A stretch of DNA of 64,000 bases from Sporosarcina quadrami (lineage in GTDB: Bacteria; Bacillota; Bacilli; Bacillales_A; Planococcaceae), in assembly GCF_014836615.1 (NCBI RefSeq), contig NZ_JACSQN010000011.1, positions 1-64,000 on the forward strand, written 5' to 3'. Below the pieces are notes generated by a model. That model did not search any database. It worked only from the letters and a program-made list of their open reading frames with translations, and was not told the DNA's origin. Of this stretch, positions 27,215 to 35,075 are shown piece after piece. The translations under genes were made by a program, and so were the position numbers. Every line of letters begins with the position of its first letter. The first letter of the stretch is position 1.

Positions 27215-27742
27215 GTGAGGAGTAAAGTTTTTATCACTCTCTTATCGACGCTTTTATTAACCCTGACCGCCTGTTCTGATGAAAAACCCACGAAAGTACA
27301 ACTTCCTGTTGAAGAATCACAAGATGAAGGCACTTATACAGGAAATCTTCCCACCCTCGGTATTCATAATAAGAATGGGGCCGCTTCAGTTAGAAGAGAT
27401 AGGTCTTGTCGGGAAAAACAAAATGAAGAATGTAATATTACACATGTGGAGGACGTTAGCAATCTATTATCTGGAACGAGAACTATGCAGGTCACCCCTG
27501 GGGAAGAGATAAGTTTCTCAATGCCCACTAACCCTGGCGTACCAATGGAACTGAATGGACTTAAGAATATTGAAATTGATCTTGTACAAATCCACAAGGG
27601 AGAACAACTTGTTGTGGAACATAATGGAGAGTCTTTTAATGCACCTCAAGAACCCGGAAGATACAATTACTCTGCCGTTGTCAAATGGATCGGTGACATT
27701 AAAGGCGAGGCCAGTTATGCCTTTGCAATAATAGTGAAATAA
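27215..27742 (+). CDS. Lipoprotein, unknown
   Basis: 175 residues with a lipoprotein signal peptide ending in LTAC (Cys about 20). The mature part is hydrophilic at first and carries two further Cys (SCREKQNEEC, about 64-73); the last 80 residues look like a beta-sandwich (TPGEEISFSMP, RYNYSAVVKWIGD). GTG start, seven bases after GGGAGG. It is divergent from the small secreted protein at 26707, with 187 bp between. Function unknown. Confidence 0.75.
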   Translation: MRSKVFITLLSTLLLTLTACSDEKPTKVQLPVEESQDEGTYTGNLPTLGIHNKNGAASVRRDRSCREKQNEECNITHVEDVSNLLSGTRTMQVTPGEEISFSMPTNPGVPMELNGLKNIEIDLVQIHKGEQLVVEHNGESFNAPQEPGRYNYSAVVKWIGDIKGEASYAFAIIVK

Positions 27743-27760
27743 GGGCTACTAATAATAGTA

Positions 27761-27803
27761 AAAGCTGTACATAAAGTCGGCTTTCAACTTTACGTACAGC
27801 TTT
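27761..27803 (+). terminator. Terminator after the lipoprotein gene
   Basis: AAAGCTGTAC-A-TAAAGT pairs with ACTTTA-C-GTACAGCTTT, a long stem with one internal mismatch, followed by TATAATTA. It lies 18 bp after the lipoprotein stop codon. Confidence 0.75.
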
Positions 27804-27919
27804 ATAATTATCTTTAAATCCTACCTGGACAATTTAATTAACAGAGTTATCTAGATCTTTTTCGCCAGAAAAAACACACTTGGAATCACGCTGAAACAAT
27901 ATCTATATGCAATCATCTT

Positions 27920-28383
27920 CTACCTGCTCCGTTTCACTACATATACCATCGAAACACTTCCTGCATGTAACTCATTCTCATCCCAATCCCCATAAACATG
28001 CACAGTTTCAAAACCGTTCTCGTGTAACAACCGATCCATTTCCTGCGGGTATGAATACCGAAGCAAAATACCGTCTTGCTCCTCGACAATTAAAGCCCCG
28101 TCCCAATAAACTTGGCGATTCGTTTGGCAGTCGAGAATTTGCGTCAAGTGATTATACACTTCACGCGAGCTTTCAATCACTTGATGTCCATTTTTATCAT
28201 GCGAAACCCTTTTTGTGCCATCGGAATCGTCAATCTTCCCGTACCGCAAGCCAATTCCACTATCGGCCCATCTTGCTTCGCCCATTTCAGAATCGTCTTC
28301 AAGTCCACCTCATACCCTTCATGTAAATGATCATACATTTCAGGATCAGCGTATTTCTCCAAATTTTCTTCCATATAACTCAC
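27920..28383 (-). pseudogene. Broken SAM-dependent methyltransferase
   Basis: Two fragments in different frames. The 5' part (28383 to about 28180) encodes YADPEMYDHLHEGYE and the SAM motif IVELACGTGRLTIPMAQKGF, then stops. The 3' part (to 27920) encodes a normal methyltransferase C terminus with LLHENGFETVHVYGDW and VYVVKR. The middle of the protein (motif II to IV, about 90-100 residues) is missing, so an internal deletion with a frameshift has occurred. It is the last gene of a minus-strand operon; its GTG start overlaps the amidohydrolase stop. Confidence 0.8.
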
Positions 28384-29612
28384 AGCGTCAATCCACCTTT
28401 TTCATATACAAGCTTTCCTTTGTACCAAACCGCTTCCCGAGTAGAACGTCGCGCTATAGCTTCCGCCGAACAGCTTGCATCTACTAACAAGAAAGTTGCT
28501 GCATCCTGTACTTTCGGCCAAACTTGTTCACCTTTTTCGTTGAGTGGCGTGATGCCTCCGGTAATGAAGCCCAAAGACTGCGCTAACGAAACTTCAGAGG
28601 AATACCCGTACACCTCTGCAAAACGTCCCGCTTTTTCTAACTGATCGCCATTTCCAAAAGGTGACCAGTGATCTGTCAGGCTATCTGTCCCAAGTTTCAC
28701 GTCCACACCTTTTGCATGCAACATCGGTAAAGGCATGTTCATTCTCCCAATCGGAACTGTGGAAGCGATCGACATACCTAGTGCAGCCAGTCGCTCAGCC
28801 ATTTCTTCCGCTTCACTTTTATCCGCATTGGCAAACCAGAAGGCATGACTGATCGTCACTTTTCCATGCAACCCTGCTTCCTCCGCCAAATCAGCAAGAC
28901 GGGAAATCGCCTGTTTTGCCTTCTCTCCACTTTCATGCAAATGAATGTCGATTCCTGCGTTATGAGCAACGGCCAATTCGACCATTGTTTGAAGGGATGT
29001 CTCCATATCCCCATCCACTGTATTCGGATCCAAGCCCCCTACATACGTAGCACCTTGAGCCATCGCTTCTTTCATGAGTTGAACTGAATCGGAATACAGT
29101 AAACCGTGCTGTGGAAAAGCGACAATTTCTGATGATAATTTACCAGAATAGGATTCTAACGCTTGTCGGGTAGCCTCCAAACGACGCAACCCACTGACAG
29201 GTTCGATATTACAATGCGCTCTGACATGCGTCGTTCCAAATCCTTGAATCATCGCTAAAATCTTTTCTGCCTGCTGTTCCGAGATAGACATTATTTTCGG
29301 CAATAAACGCTTCTCTTCCTCAATCCGGTCAAAAATGCTCTTGATCGGTTTTACCGCATGCCACGGGCCACCGAAATACGTTTTATCCAGATGAATATGT
29401 CCTTCTTCAAAGGATGGCAGTAGCAACAAACCTCGACAGTCATATGTAGGTAAATCACTGATGAGCTGCGAATCCTCCTCTTTTATCTCAGCAATCACAG
29501 CATCTTCAATTCGAATGTGAAAGCGTCCTGTTTTTGTACCGACAACTTGCCAGTCCTCTTTAATGAAACCTGTTTCCAATATCACGTTTGTTAACCAAAA
29601 GGATTGCGTCAT
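28380..29612 (-). CDS. Amidohydrolase, cytosine deaminase-like
   Basis: Metal-dependent hydrolase of 410 residues. Metal and catalytic motifs of the CodA/amidohydrolase barrel are present: HxH in EEGHIHLDK (about 72), His in DIHLHESGE (about 227), His in ISHAFW (about 255) and Asp in LGTDSLTDHW (about 312). The closest functional group is cytosine or isocytosine/N-heterocycle deaminases, but the substrate is not certain. AAGGAG precedes the ATG, which overlaps the stop of the P-loop gene (ATGA). Part of an operon with GrpB, a P-loop kinase and a broken methyltransferase. Confidence 0.85.
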   Translation of the reverse strand: MTQSFWLTNVILETGFIKEDWQVVGTKTGRFHIRIEDAVIAEIKEEDSQLISDLPTYDCRGLLLLPSFEEGHIHLDKTYFGGPWHAVKPIKSIFDRIEEEKRLLPKIMSISEQQAEKILAMIQGFGTTHVRAHCNIEPVSGLRRLEATRQALESYSGKLSSEIVAFPQHGLLYSDSVQLMKEAMAQGATYVGGLDPNTVDGDMETSLQTMVELAVAHNAGIDIHLHESGEKAKQAISRLADLAEEAGLHGKVTISHAFWFANADKSEAEEMAERLAALGMSIASTVPIGRMNMPLPMLHAKGVDVKLGTDSLTDHWSPFGNGDQLEKAGRFAEVYGYSSEVSLAQSLGFITGGITPLNEKGEQVWPKVQDAATFLLVDASCSAEAIARRSTREAVWYKGKLVYEKGGLTL

Positions 29613-30148
29613 TTGTCCATCTCCTTAACTCTCTGTATATTTTTATTACTCTTCCATTCCAGCAGACTTTGATTTTTATTCGGATCGTTTTCTACCGTAA
29701 TTAATTTATGTAAGTGTAGTTGAAGAATTCCGTTCAATTCATCACGTTGTCCTTCAAAGTCCTTTGTCCATTTATACATATTCAAAAGCATTTCCATATC
29801 CGGTTTGTATGCACATTTTTCAATTCCTAACACTTGCTTTATATGTCTGCTCAGTATGCGAACTCTCCGTTGCCACAACGGAGGATCCAACCAAATGACA
29901 ACATCCGCCATATCTAATAGAAGATGATAGGAAGGGCGATACACACCTTCAGCAATCCAGCTTCCTGCAGCATCCATTTCAAGTATTACCTTTATTTGTT
30001 CATCTGGGGAACGTTTAATTCGCACACCGTCCACAATATGATAAACAACAGAATCCAATTCCACAAAGGGCATACTCCATTGTTTTGATAGCTCTTTAGC
30101 GTACGTCGTCTTCCCGCTTGCAACAATGCCCATAATAAAGATTTTCAT
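29609..30148 (-). CDS. P-loop nucleoside kinase-like ATPase (topology-modulation type)
   Basis: About 179 residues. The P-loop GIVASGKTT (about 6-14) and the general plan (WIAEGVYRPSYHLLLDMADVVIWLDPPLWQR) match the small adenylate-kinase-like proteins annotated as DNA topology modulation or FlaR. The Arg-rich segment RRVRILSRHIKQ resembles a lid. The start at 30148 overlaps the GrpB stop (ATGA), indicating coupling; a GTG five codons upstream is possible. Substrate unknown. Confidence 0.8.
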   Translation of the reverse strand: MKIFIMGIVASGKTTYAKELSKQWSMPFVELDSVVYHIVDGVRIKRSPDEQIKVILEMDAAGSWIAEGVYRPSYHLLLDMADVVIWLDPPLWQRRVRILSRHIKQVLGIEKCAYKPDMEMLLNMYKWTKDFEGQRDELNGILQLHLHKLITVENDPNKNQSLLEWKSNKNIQRVKEMDK

Positions 30149-30645
30149 AACTTCCGGTACCACCTAACTGCTTGTCTTTCAATCTCTGACGCAAAACTTG
30201 CCTTTCCCTCTATGTACGCCTGAATATCATCTGGGAATTGTCGGGCCAACTCCTCTTTTAATTCACAATATTGCTTGGCGATGCTAGGGTGAGAGCGTAA
30301 GAAATCTCGGAACGCCAAATGTCTTTCAATTTCTTGTGAGCCTTCATCGTATATATGTACATGATGCGTTCGCTCATTTCCACCTTTTTGAAAATAGCGG
30401 CGTCCGGGAATCCCATTTTCACCCTTTGCTTCATAGCCAACACGAGCCATTTCAGCATTAAATCTATCGATCTGTGATATGTCCTTTACAATAGGCATCA
30501 TGTCGATGATTGGCTTTGCAGCTAACCCGTATATGGATGTACTTCCGATGTGGTGAATGTCAGTTACTTCAGAGCCAAAAATCACTTGTAATCTTTTTGA
30601 TTCTGTCTCAAAATCCAACTTCCATTTTACTGAGTAGGGCTTCAC
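30145..30645 (-). CDS. GrpB family (UPF0157) nucleotidyltransferase-like protein
   Basis: 166 residues as drawn. Typical GrpB motifs are present: HIGSTSIYGLAAKPIIDMM (the GST and DxM-like core, about 32-50), GRRYFQKGG and HVHIYDEGS. The drawn GTG start is probably internal: homologues start with a residue run like MRKVEV, and the same residues (RKVEV) are encoded in frame just upstream, preceded by ATA at 30658-30660, nine bases after GAGGGG. The true start may therefore be a non-standard ATA, or it was mutated. Biochemical role unknown. Confidence 0.82.
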   Translation of the reverse strand: MKPYSVKWKLDFETESKRLQVIFGSEVTDIHHIGSTSIYGLAAKPIIDMMPIVKDISQIDRFNAEMARVGYEAKGENGIPGRRYFQKGGNERTHHVHIYDEGSQEIERHLAFRDFLRSHPSIAKQYCELKEELARQFPDDIQAYIEGKASFASEIERQAVRWYRKL

Positions 30646-30673
30646 TTCAACTTTTCGTATGTTGTTTCGCCCC

Positions 30674-31144
30674 TCACTTATATTTAGTTAATAGTTCTTC
30701 AGGTATATGACAATAATCATTTGGACACCTAGCTAACCGATCTTGATGTTCTTCCGCACTTCTCACATAGTTTGTAAGAGGCAATACTTCAACAACAATC
30801 CGGTCATAATCCTCTCTCTCCCCAATAACTTCCTTTGCCACTTTTAAGTGTTCAGGATTTTCACTATATACTCCTGTTCTGTACTTCTCGCCTACATCCT
30901 GTCCTTGTTTATTCATACTATACGGATCAATGATTTCAAATAAATACCCTATTAACTCCCGAACCGTTACCACTGTCGGATCAAATCCTGTTTTTACACA
31001 TTCGGCATACCCATCATACTCACCACTAAGTGTATGACTCGTTCCATTCGCTCTTCCTGCCTCTGTATACGTAACGCCAGGTAATGTTTTTATAAAAGCT
31101 TGTACTCCCCATAGACATCCGCCAGCCAAATAGACTACTTCCAT
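30674..31144 (-). CDS. msrA: Peptide-methionine (S)-S-oxide reductase
   Basis: 156 residues, repairing oxidised methionine in proteins. The catalytic Cys lies in AGGCLWGVQA (about residue 10, Leu in place of the usual Phe of GCFWG), followed by family motifs GYDGYAE-like EYDGYAECV, FEIIDPYSMNKQGQDVGEKYRTGVY and AEEHQD. A Cys near the C terminus (RCPNDYCHIP) could act in recycling. AAGGAG is 7 bases before the ATG. It lies 28 bp upstream of GrpB on the same strand and may be co-transcribed. Confidence 0.93.
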   Translation of the reverse strand: MEVVYLAGGCLWGVQAFIKTLPGVTYTEAGRANGTSHTLSGEYDGYAECVKTGFDPTVVTVRELIGYLFEIIDPYSMNKQGQDVGEKYRTGVYSENPEHLKVAKEVIGEREDYDRIVVEVLPLTNYVRSAEEHQDRLARCPNDYCHIPEELLTKYK

Positions 31145-31201
31145 ATTGACTCTCCTTTTTGTTTAATAAAACATATCACGCTAAAATGTATTTTAGATTA
31201 T

Positions 31202-32281
31202 TTATTCTTTAAAGGATAACCCTTCTTCTTCTAATGAGTTTCTCATAGTAGGCAACGAAGCTGGTCCAATCCCATGAAGTTTTAGTATTTCTTTTTCCGT
31301 GTACGTTGATAGTTCTTGCAAAGTGTCAATCCCTTCGTAAATCAATGCATTTCTTGCGGGTGAACTGAGTTTCGAAAGAAAGCCACTTGCAGGTTTATTC
31401 TCCTGGTCACAGGTATGTATCCCTCCATCCTGCATTTTACGTTTCCAATAGTCCCATGCGTTCAAGTACTGCTCCAAATCATGTGGATGGACTTTTTTAC
31501 AAATCCCAATCCGTGTGTATAACTGAAAGACGACTTCCTCAATCAGTCGTGATGTTGGTATCTGCACATTCTCTAGCAAGGAAAATGAGGATAGCAAGGT
31601 TTCCATCGATAAGTCATCCGGAGAAGAGCAAAATGCATAGGTGAAGTCATACAGGACAGGGCCAATCATTGGCGACGGATCAATGACACCAACAAGATTA
31701 TTGTGTTGAAAGACAAAATTGTGAACGCCTGTATCGCCGTGAAGATAATACTTCTCCTCTTCAGATTCATACATGGCTAATCTTTCAACAATACCTTCCA
31801 TCCGTACAAAATCTTCATATGGCAATAAATCCCCTATGTTCTCATGCGCATATTCTAAGCTCTTCTTGTTGAAATCAAACCATTTTTGACGGGGTTCACC
31901 GCCTATTCTTCCCCAAGCTGATGAGGCAGCTACTTTTTCGTAATGATTGAATAAACCATTAACCAATCGATTCATCCATTCTGACTTCAGTCCCCGGTTA
32001 ATGTGGGTATGTCCTTCTACGTAATCATAGAGAAAAAATTTCTTTTCTGGATCGACATAGTGCACTTTGGGGAAAAGGTCAATATGGGCATACGTGTTGA
32101 AAAAACGTTCAACAATTTCAATTCCATTCGGATGATCTTGTTTTAGCGTGTAGAGTGGGTTTTTATTTTCCGAAATGACATATACCTGTCCATCCGTTGT
32201 TCCACTATTTAACTCTCTGATGTCATAGTCCTTTTTTGGAATGATTCTCTTTTCTATAAGTTCTCTTACATTTTGATTCAT
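31202..32281 (-). CDS. APH-type kinase fused to an RNA polymerase alpha-CTD-like domain
   Basis: About 359 residues. Residues 1-290 form an aminoglycoside/choline phosphotransferase-like fold: Brenner motif YYLHGDTGVHNFVF (about 180-193) and the metal-binding VIDPSPMIGPVLYDF (about 199-213). Residues about 300-357 (LSSPARNALIYEGIDTLQEL, LHGIGPASLPTMRNSL) match the helix-hairpin-helix fold of the RNA polymerase alpha C-terminal domain. The kinase substrate is unknown, and resistance cannot be inferred. The ATG chosen is eight bases after AGAAGG; a GTG one codon upstream is possible. Confidence 0.8.
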   Translation of the reverse strand: MNQNVRELIEKRIIPKKDYDIRELNSGTTDGQVYVISENKNPLYTLKQDHPNGIEIVERFFNTYAHIDLFPKVHYVDPEKKFFLYDYVEGHTHINRGLKSEWMNRLVNGLFNHYEKVAASSAWGRIGGEPRQKWFDFNKKSLEYAHENIGDLLPYEDFVRMEGIVERLAMYESEEEKYYLHGDTGVHNFVFQHNNLVGVIDPSPMIGPVLYDFTYAFCSSPDDLSMETLLSSFSLLENVQIPTSRLIEEVVFQLYTRIGICKKVHPHDLEQYLNAWDYWKRKMQDGGIHTCDQENKPASGFLSKLSSPARNALIYEGIDTLQELSTYTEKEILKLHGIGPASLPTMRNSLEEEGLSFKE

Positions 32282-32379
32282 CACAAAAACCTTCTTTCTA
32301 AGGTTACTTTTAAATTAGCAATGGACGTTACTGGTAATATAATTCAGCTTCAATGTTGTCTCTCTATCTTCTACTAAAT

Positions 32380-33660
32380 TTACTTCGACACAACTTTTGT
32401 TAATACCTCTCGGGCATAATGATAAAAAGAGGAATGTGGCAAGTTGTGAAGCTTATCGACTGTATACCTTGCAAGTTCCTCAGCTTTCTTCTGATCCCCC
32501 AAGTGATAATGGCAAAGGGCTTCATAGCTTTTGGACAAGACCCTTGTTGCGACGTCGGTCGGGCCTAAGTTTCTTTCATTATGCTCAACACGATTCTCTT
32601 CAAATATGACAAGCGCTTCTTCATATCTACCAAGTTTCGTTAAAACTCTTGCTTCCAAATCATTTGTCATCTTAATGAATTCTTTTATCGTCTTTTGTGG
32701 AAAGTCTATTATATTCTCAACTCTTCCTTCCATTCCTTTCGCGATAGAAAGAGCTTTTTCATAGTCTTTTTCAAAGAATTCTTGTATGAAAATCTGGTTC
32801 ATTTCATGTTGAAGTGTCAAACTTTCACTCTTAAGAACCTTTGTGAATAAATAACATTCTTCAATATATTTCCGTGCTTCCTCTGGCTTCTGATCATCAT
32901 AATAAAGCCATGCTTTAGCGTTAAGCAAGTGATAGTATTGGTTTAATATGATATTTTCACGCGCAAATTCGATAACATCGTCTAGATATTCGTGAGCGAG
33001 ATGACGCTGTCCGAGTGAATCCAGGGCAAACGCTCTTAACGATTGCAATTGGATATAAATCGATCTCGTCTCTAGGCTATCCATGACCGTCAAACGACTA
33101 GTCGCCTGCTCGATGATGTCAATTGCAGATTGGTAATTCCCTCGATCTGCTTCGATATCTGCCAAGAAACCATAACAGCGTACAACCCGCCACTCCATCT
33201 GCAAGTCGTTGTACATACCAATCGCCTTTTTCGTGAATACCTCCCAATTATTCTCTTCAATATTATTGTATTGTTCGATGTCTACAATATACAGATGGTA
33301 TAAAGCGCGTCCGTACAGTTCATTCATACGTGCAGCTTCATACCCTACAGGATCTTTATCCAAAATCGGCTTTAATAACGCTGTCGCTTTCACAACTGAC
33401 TCATTTCCGACTTCATTGAAAAGATCAATTGCCTCTTCCAGAATTCGTTGCATTTCTTCTCGCGGCACCGTTTCCACCAATTCCGATATATCCACGTTCA
33501 ATTGACGTGCAATATGCTGCAGCCTTTCAATGGATGGCTGCGTTTTGCCGTTTTCAATCAAACTGATCATGCCTCTTGAAACGTGTTCGTTCGCCACATC
33601 CGTAATGGTCATTTTCTTTGCTGTCCGTATGCGTTTAATGTTTTCTCCGACATGTGTCAA
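32380..33660 (-). CDS. XRE-family regulator with TPR domain
   Basis: 426 residues: an N-terminal HTH (about 5-60, GENIKRIRTAKKMTITDVA, SRGMISLIENGKTQPS) followed by tetratricopeptide-like helical repeats to the C terminus. This is the plan of RNPP-like regulators, which often bind small peptides, although no peptide gene is seen next to it. TTG start, five bases after AAGGTGAT. It is divergent from two MFS transporter genes and separated from them by paired 16-bp palindromic sites, which are the natural candidate operators. Confidence 0.88.
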   Translation of the reverse strand: MTHVGENIKRIRTAKKMTITDVANEHVSRGMISLIENGKTQPSIERLQHIARQLNVDISELVETVPREEMQRILEEAIDLFNEVGNESVVKATALLKPILDKDPVGYEAARMNELYGRALYHLYIVDIEQYNNIEENNWEVFTKKAIGMYNDLQMEWRVVRCYGFLADIEADRGNYQSAIDIIEQATSRLTVMDSLETRSIYIQLQSLRAFALDSLGQRHLAHEYLDDVIEFARENIILNQYYHLLNAKAWLYYDDQKPEEARKYIEECYLFTKVLKSESLTLQHEMNQIFIQEFFEKDYEKALSIAKGMEGRVENIIDFPQKTIKEFIKMTNDLEARVLTKLGRYEEALVIFEENRVEHNERNLGPTDVATRVLSKSYEALCHYHLGDQKKAEELARYTVDKLHNLPHSSFYHYAREVLTKVVSK

Positions 33661-33706
33661 TTGTAATCACCTTTTTCACCGATATTCTTTCGTATAGTAT
33701 ATCACT

Positions 33707-33780
33707 GTTCAATTTACAAAACTATTTTGTTTAATATATTGAACAATAGCACTCGACGTGTTATGTTCAATATATTAAAC
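33707..33780 (+). promoter_or_regulatory. MFS promoter embedded in paired 16-bp operators
   Basis: GTTTAATATATTGAAC (33729-33744) and its exact reverse complement GTTCAATATATTAAAC (33765-33780) flank a 20-bp centre; each is itself a near-palindrome. A third copy, GTTCAATTTACAAAAC (33707-33722), matches 13 of 16. A promoter TTGAAC (33739-33744), 17-bp spacer, TATGTT (33762-33767) is built into the two perfect sites, so a bound repressor would cover both promoter elements. The divergent XRE-TPR protein is the likely binder. Confidence 0.75.
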
Positions 33781-33798
33781 ATCGAGAGGGTGAAAGAT

Positions 33799-35043
33799 TT
33801 GATTAAACGGAATATGTCTTTGATCGTCACAAACCAGTTTTTAACCGTTTTAGCTGATAGTATTTTCACCATTTCCATCATGTGGTATATGTACGAAATT
33901 ACGCAATCGCCGCTTTCTTCTGCTCTTATAACGGCAGTCGGCGCATTGACGAGTGTTTTCATTTCCCCGATCATCGGGGTGCTTGTCGATCGAAGGGAAC
34001 CGAAATCGTCCATGCAGATAGGGTATGCCGTGATGGTGGCGGTAGGTGTGTTATTGGCTTTGTCGTACCTGTTCTGGTTGGATGGCGTCGCGTTTGCGAT
34101 ATATGTTGTACTTATCATCCATGAGATTTGCATGACATTTATAGGACCGGCAAAGAACAAGCTGCTGCCGCATATTGTCGGGGTCAGTCGGATTGTCAAA
34201 GTAAGCGGTTATTTATCTTCCACGAGCCAAACTGCTTATCTAATCGGCCAAGGGATTAGCGGTGTGTTGATCACGGTTATGGGGTTTGTCGGCGTCATGC
34301 TATTTCATTCGGGGGTGTATATCATCGCCAGCATCCTTCTGATTTTTGTCGTTAATATCGCAACGCATCGGAAGGATGAAGAAGCGGAAAGTGTACCGGC
34401 CAAGAAGAGTTCGATGGTCTCGGAATTCAAAGAGGGCTGGACAGTATTACGGAGCAATCGGCCGATCTTGAAATTGACTATATTAGCCTCCCTTATGAAC
34501 GCGACGACCATCGCGGGCGCATTGGTTGTCGTATTGGTATCCGATCATTATGGTGGGAATGCGTTCCAGTTTGGCTTATTCGGAGCATTTGCTGCTGTTG
34601 CAGGAATTTTGATTGGATTGGTTGCAGATAAGGTTTCATCTTTTGCAAAACCTTTCATTGTCATGTTTATCACGTTGTCCATAAGCTCTATCGCTTTCAT
34701 ATTTATGGGTATCACAACGGTGTTATATCTAGGGATTGCTCTTTTCGTTGTCATGAACACACTTATGACAGTGTATGGCATTTTATACAATGCACTTCTC
34801 ATTGTGCTGGTCGAAGATAAATTTCGGGGACGGGTTTATACGTTGAATGGCGCAATTGCTACATTCCTAATGCCAGGCTTTGCGATTGCGGGAGGGGTCA
34901 TCGCGGAATGGGGTGTTCCGGTCAATCAATTGTTCATCGGAGCGGGCATATGGATATTGCTACTTTCATTCTTTTTGTTGATCGATAAGGATATTCGAGG
35001 CATTCGGAAAGTTTCAGGGAAAGATGCGGTTACTGGGGAATAA
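33799..35043 (+). CDS. MFS efflux transporter
   Basis: Major facilitator of about 414 residues with twelve expected membrane segments and the motif-A-like loop GVLVDRREPK (about 62-71). Similar to drug or siderophore exporters of the MefA/EntS type. The start chosen is TTG at 33799, eight bases after AGAGGG; the open frame continues upstream through the operator, where it reads as repeated FNILN, but that is not coding. First gene of a two-MFS operon controlled by the palindromic operator. Confidence 0.87.
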   Translation: MIKRNMSLIVTNQFLTVLADSIFTISIMWYMYEITQSPLSSALITAVGALTSVFISPIIGVLVDRREPKSSMQIGYAVMVAVGVLLALSYLFWLDGVAFAIYVVLIIHEICMTFIGPAKNKLLPHIVGVSRIVKVSGYLSSTSQTAYLIGQGISGVLITVMGFVGVMLFHSGVYIIASILLIFVVNIATHRKDEEAESVPAKKSSMVSEFKEGWTVLRSNRPILKLTILASLMNATTIAGALVVVLVSDHYGGNAFQFGLFGAFAAVAGILIGLVADKVSSFAKPFIVMFITLSISSIAFIFMGITTVLYLGIALFVVMNTLMTVYGILYNALLIVLVEDKFRGRVYTLNGAIATFLMPGFAIAGGVIAEWGVPVNQLFIGAGIWILLLSFFLLIDKDIRGIRKVSGKDAVTGE

Positions 35044-35075
35044 AACGGTTTTTGATTATAACGAGGGGGATTGAA

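Noticed and set aside
33727..33798. N-terminal extension of the first MFS protein
   Set aside because: The extension is the operator and promoter sequence translated; the TTG at 33799 has the ribosome-binding site.
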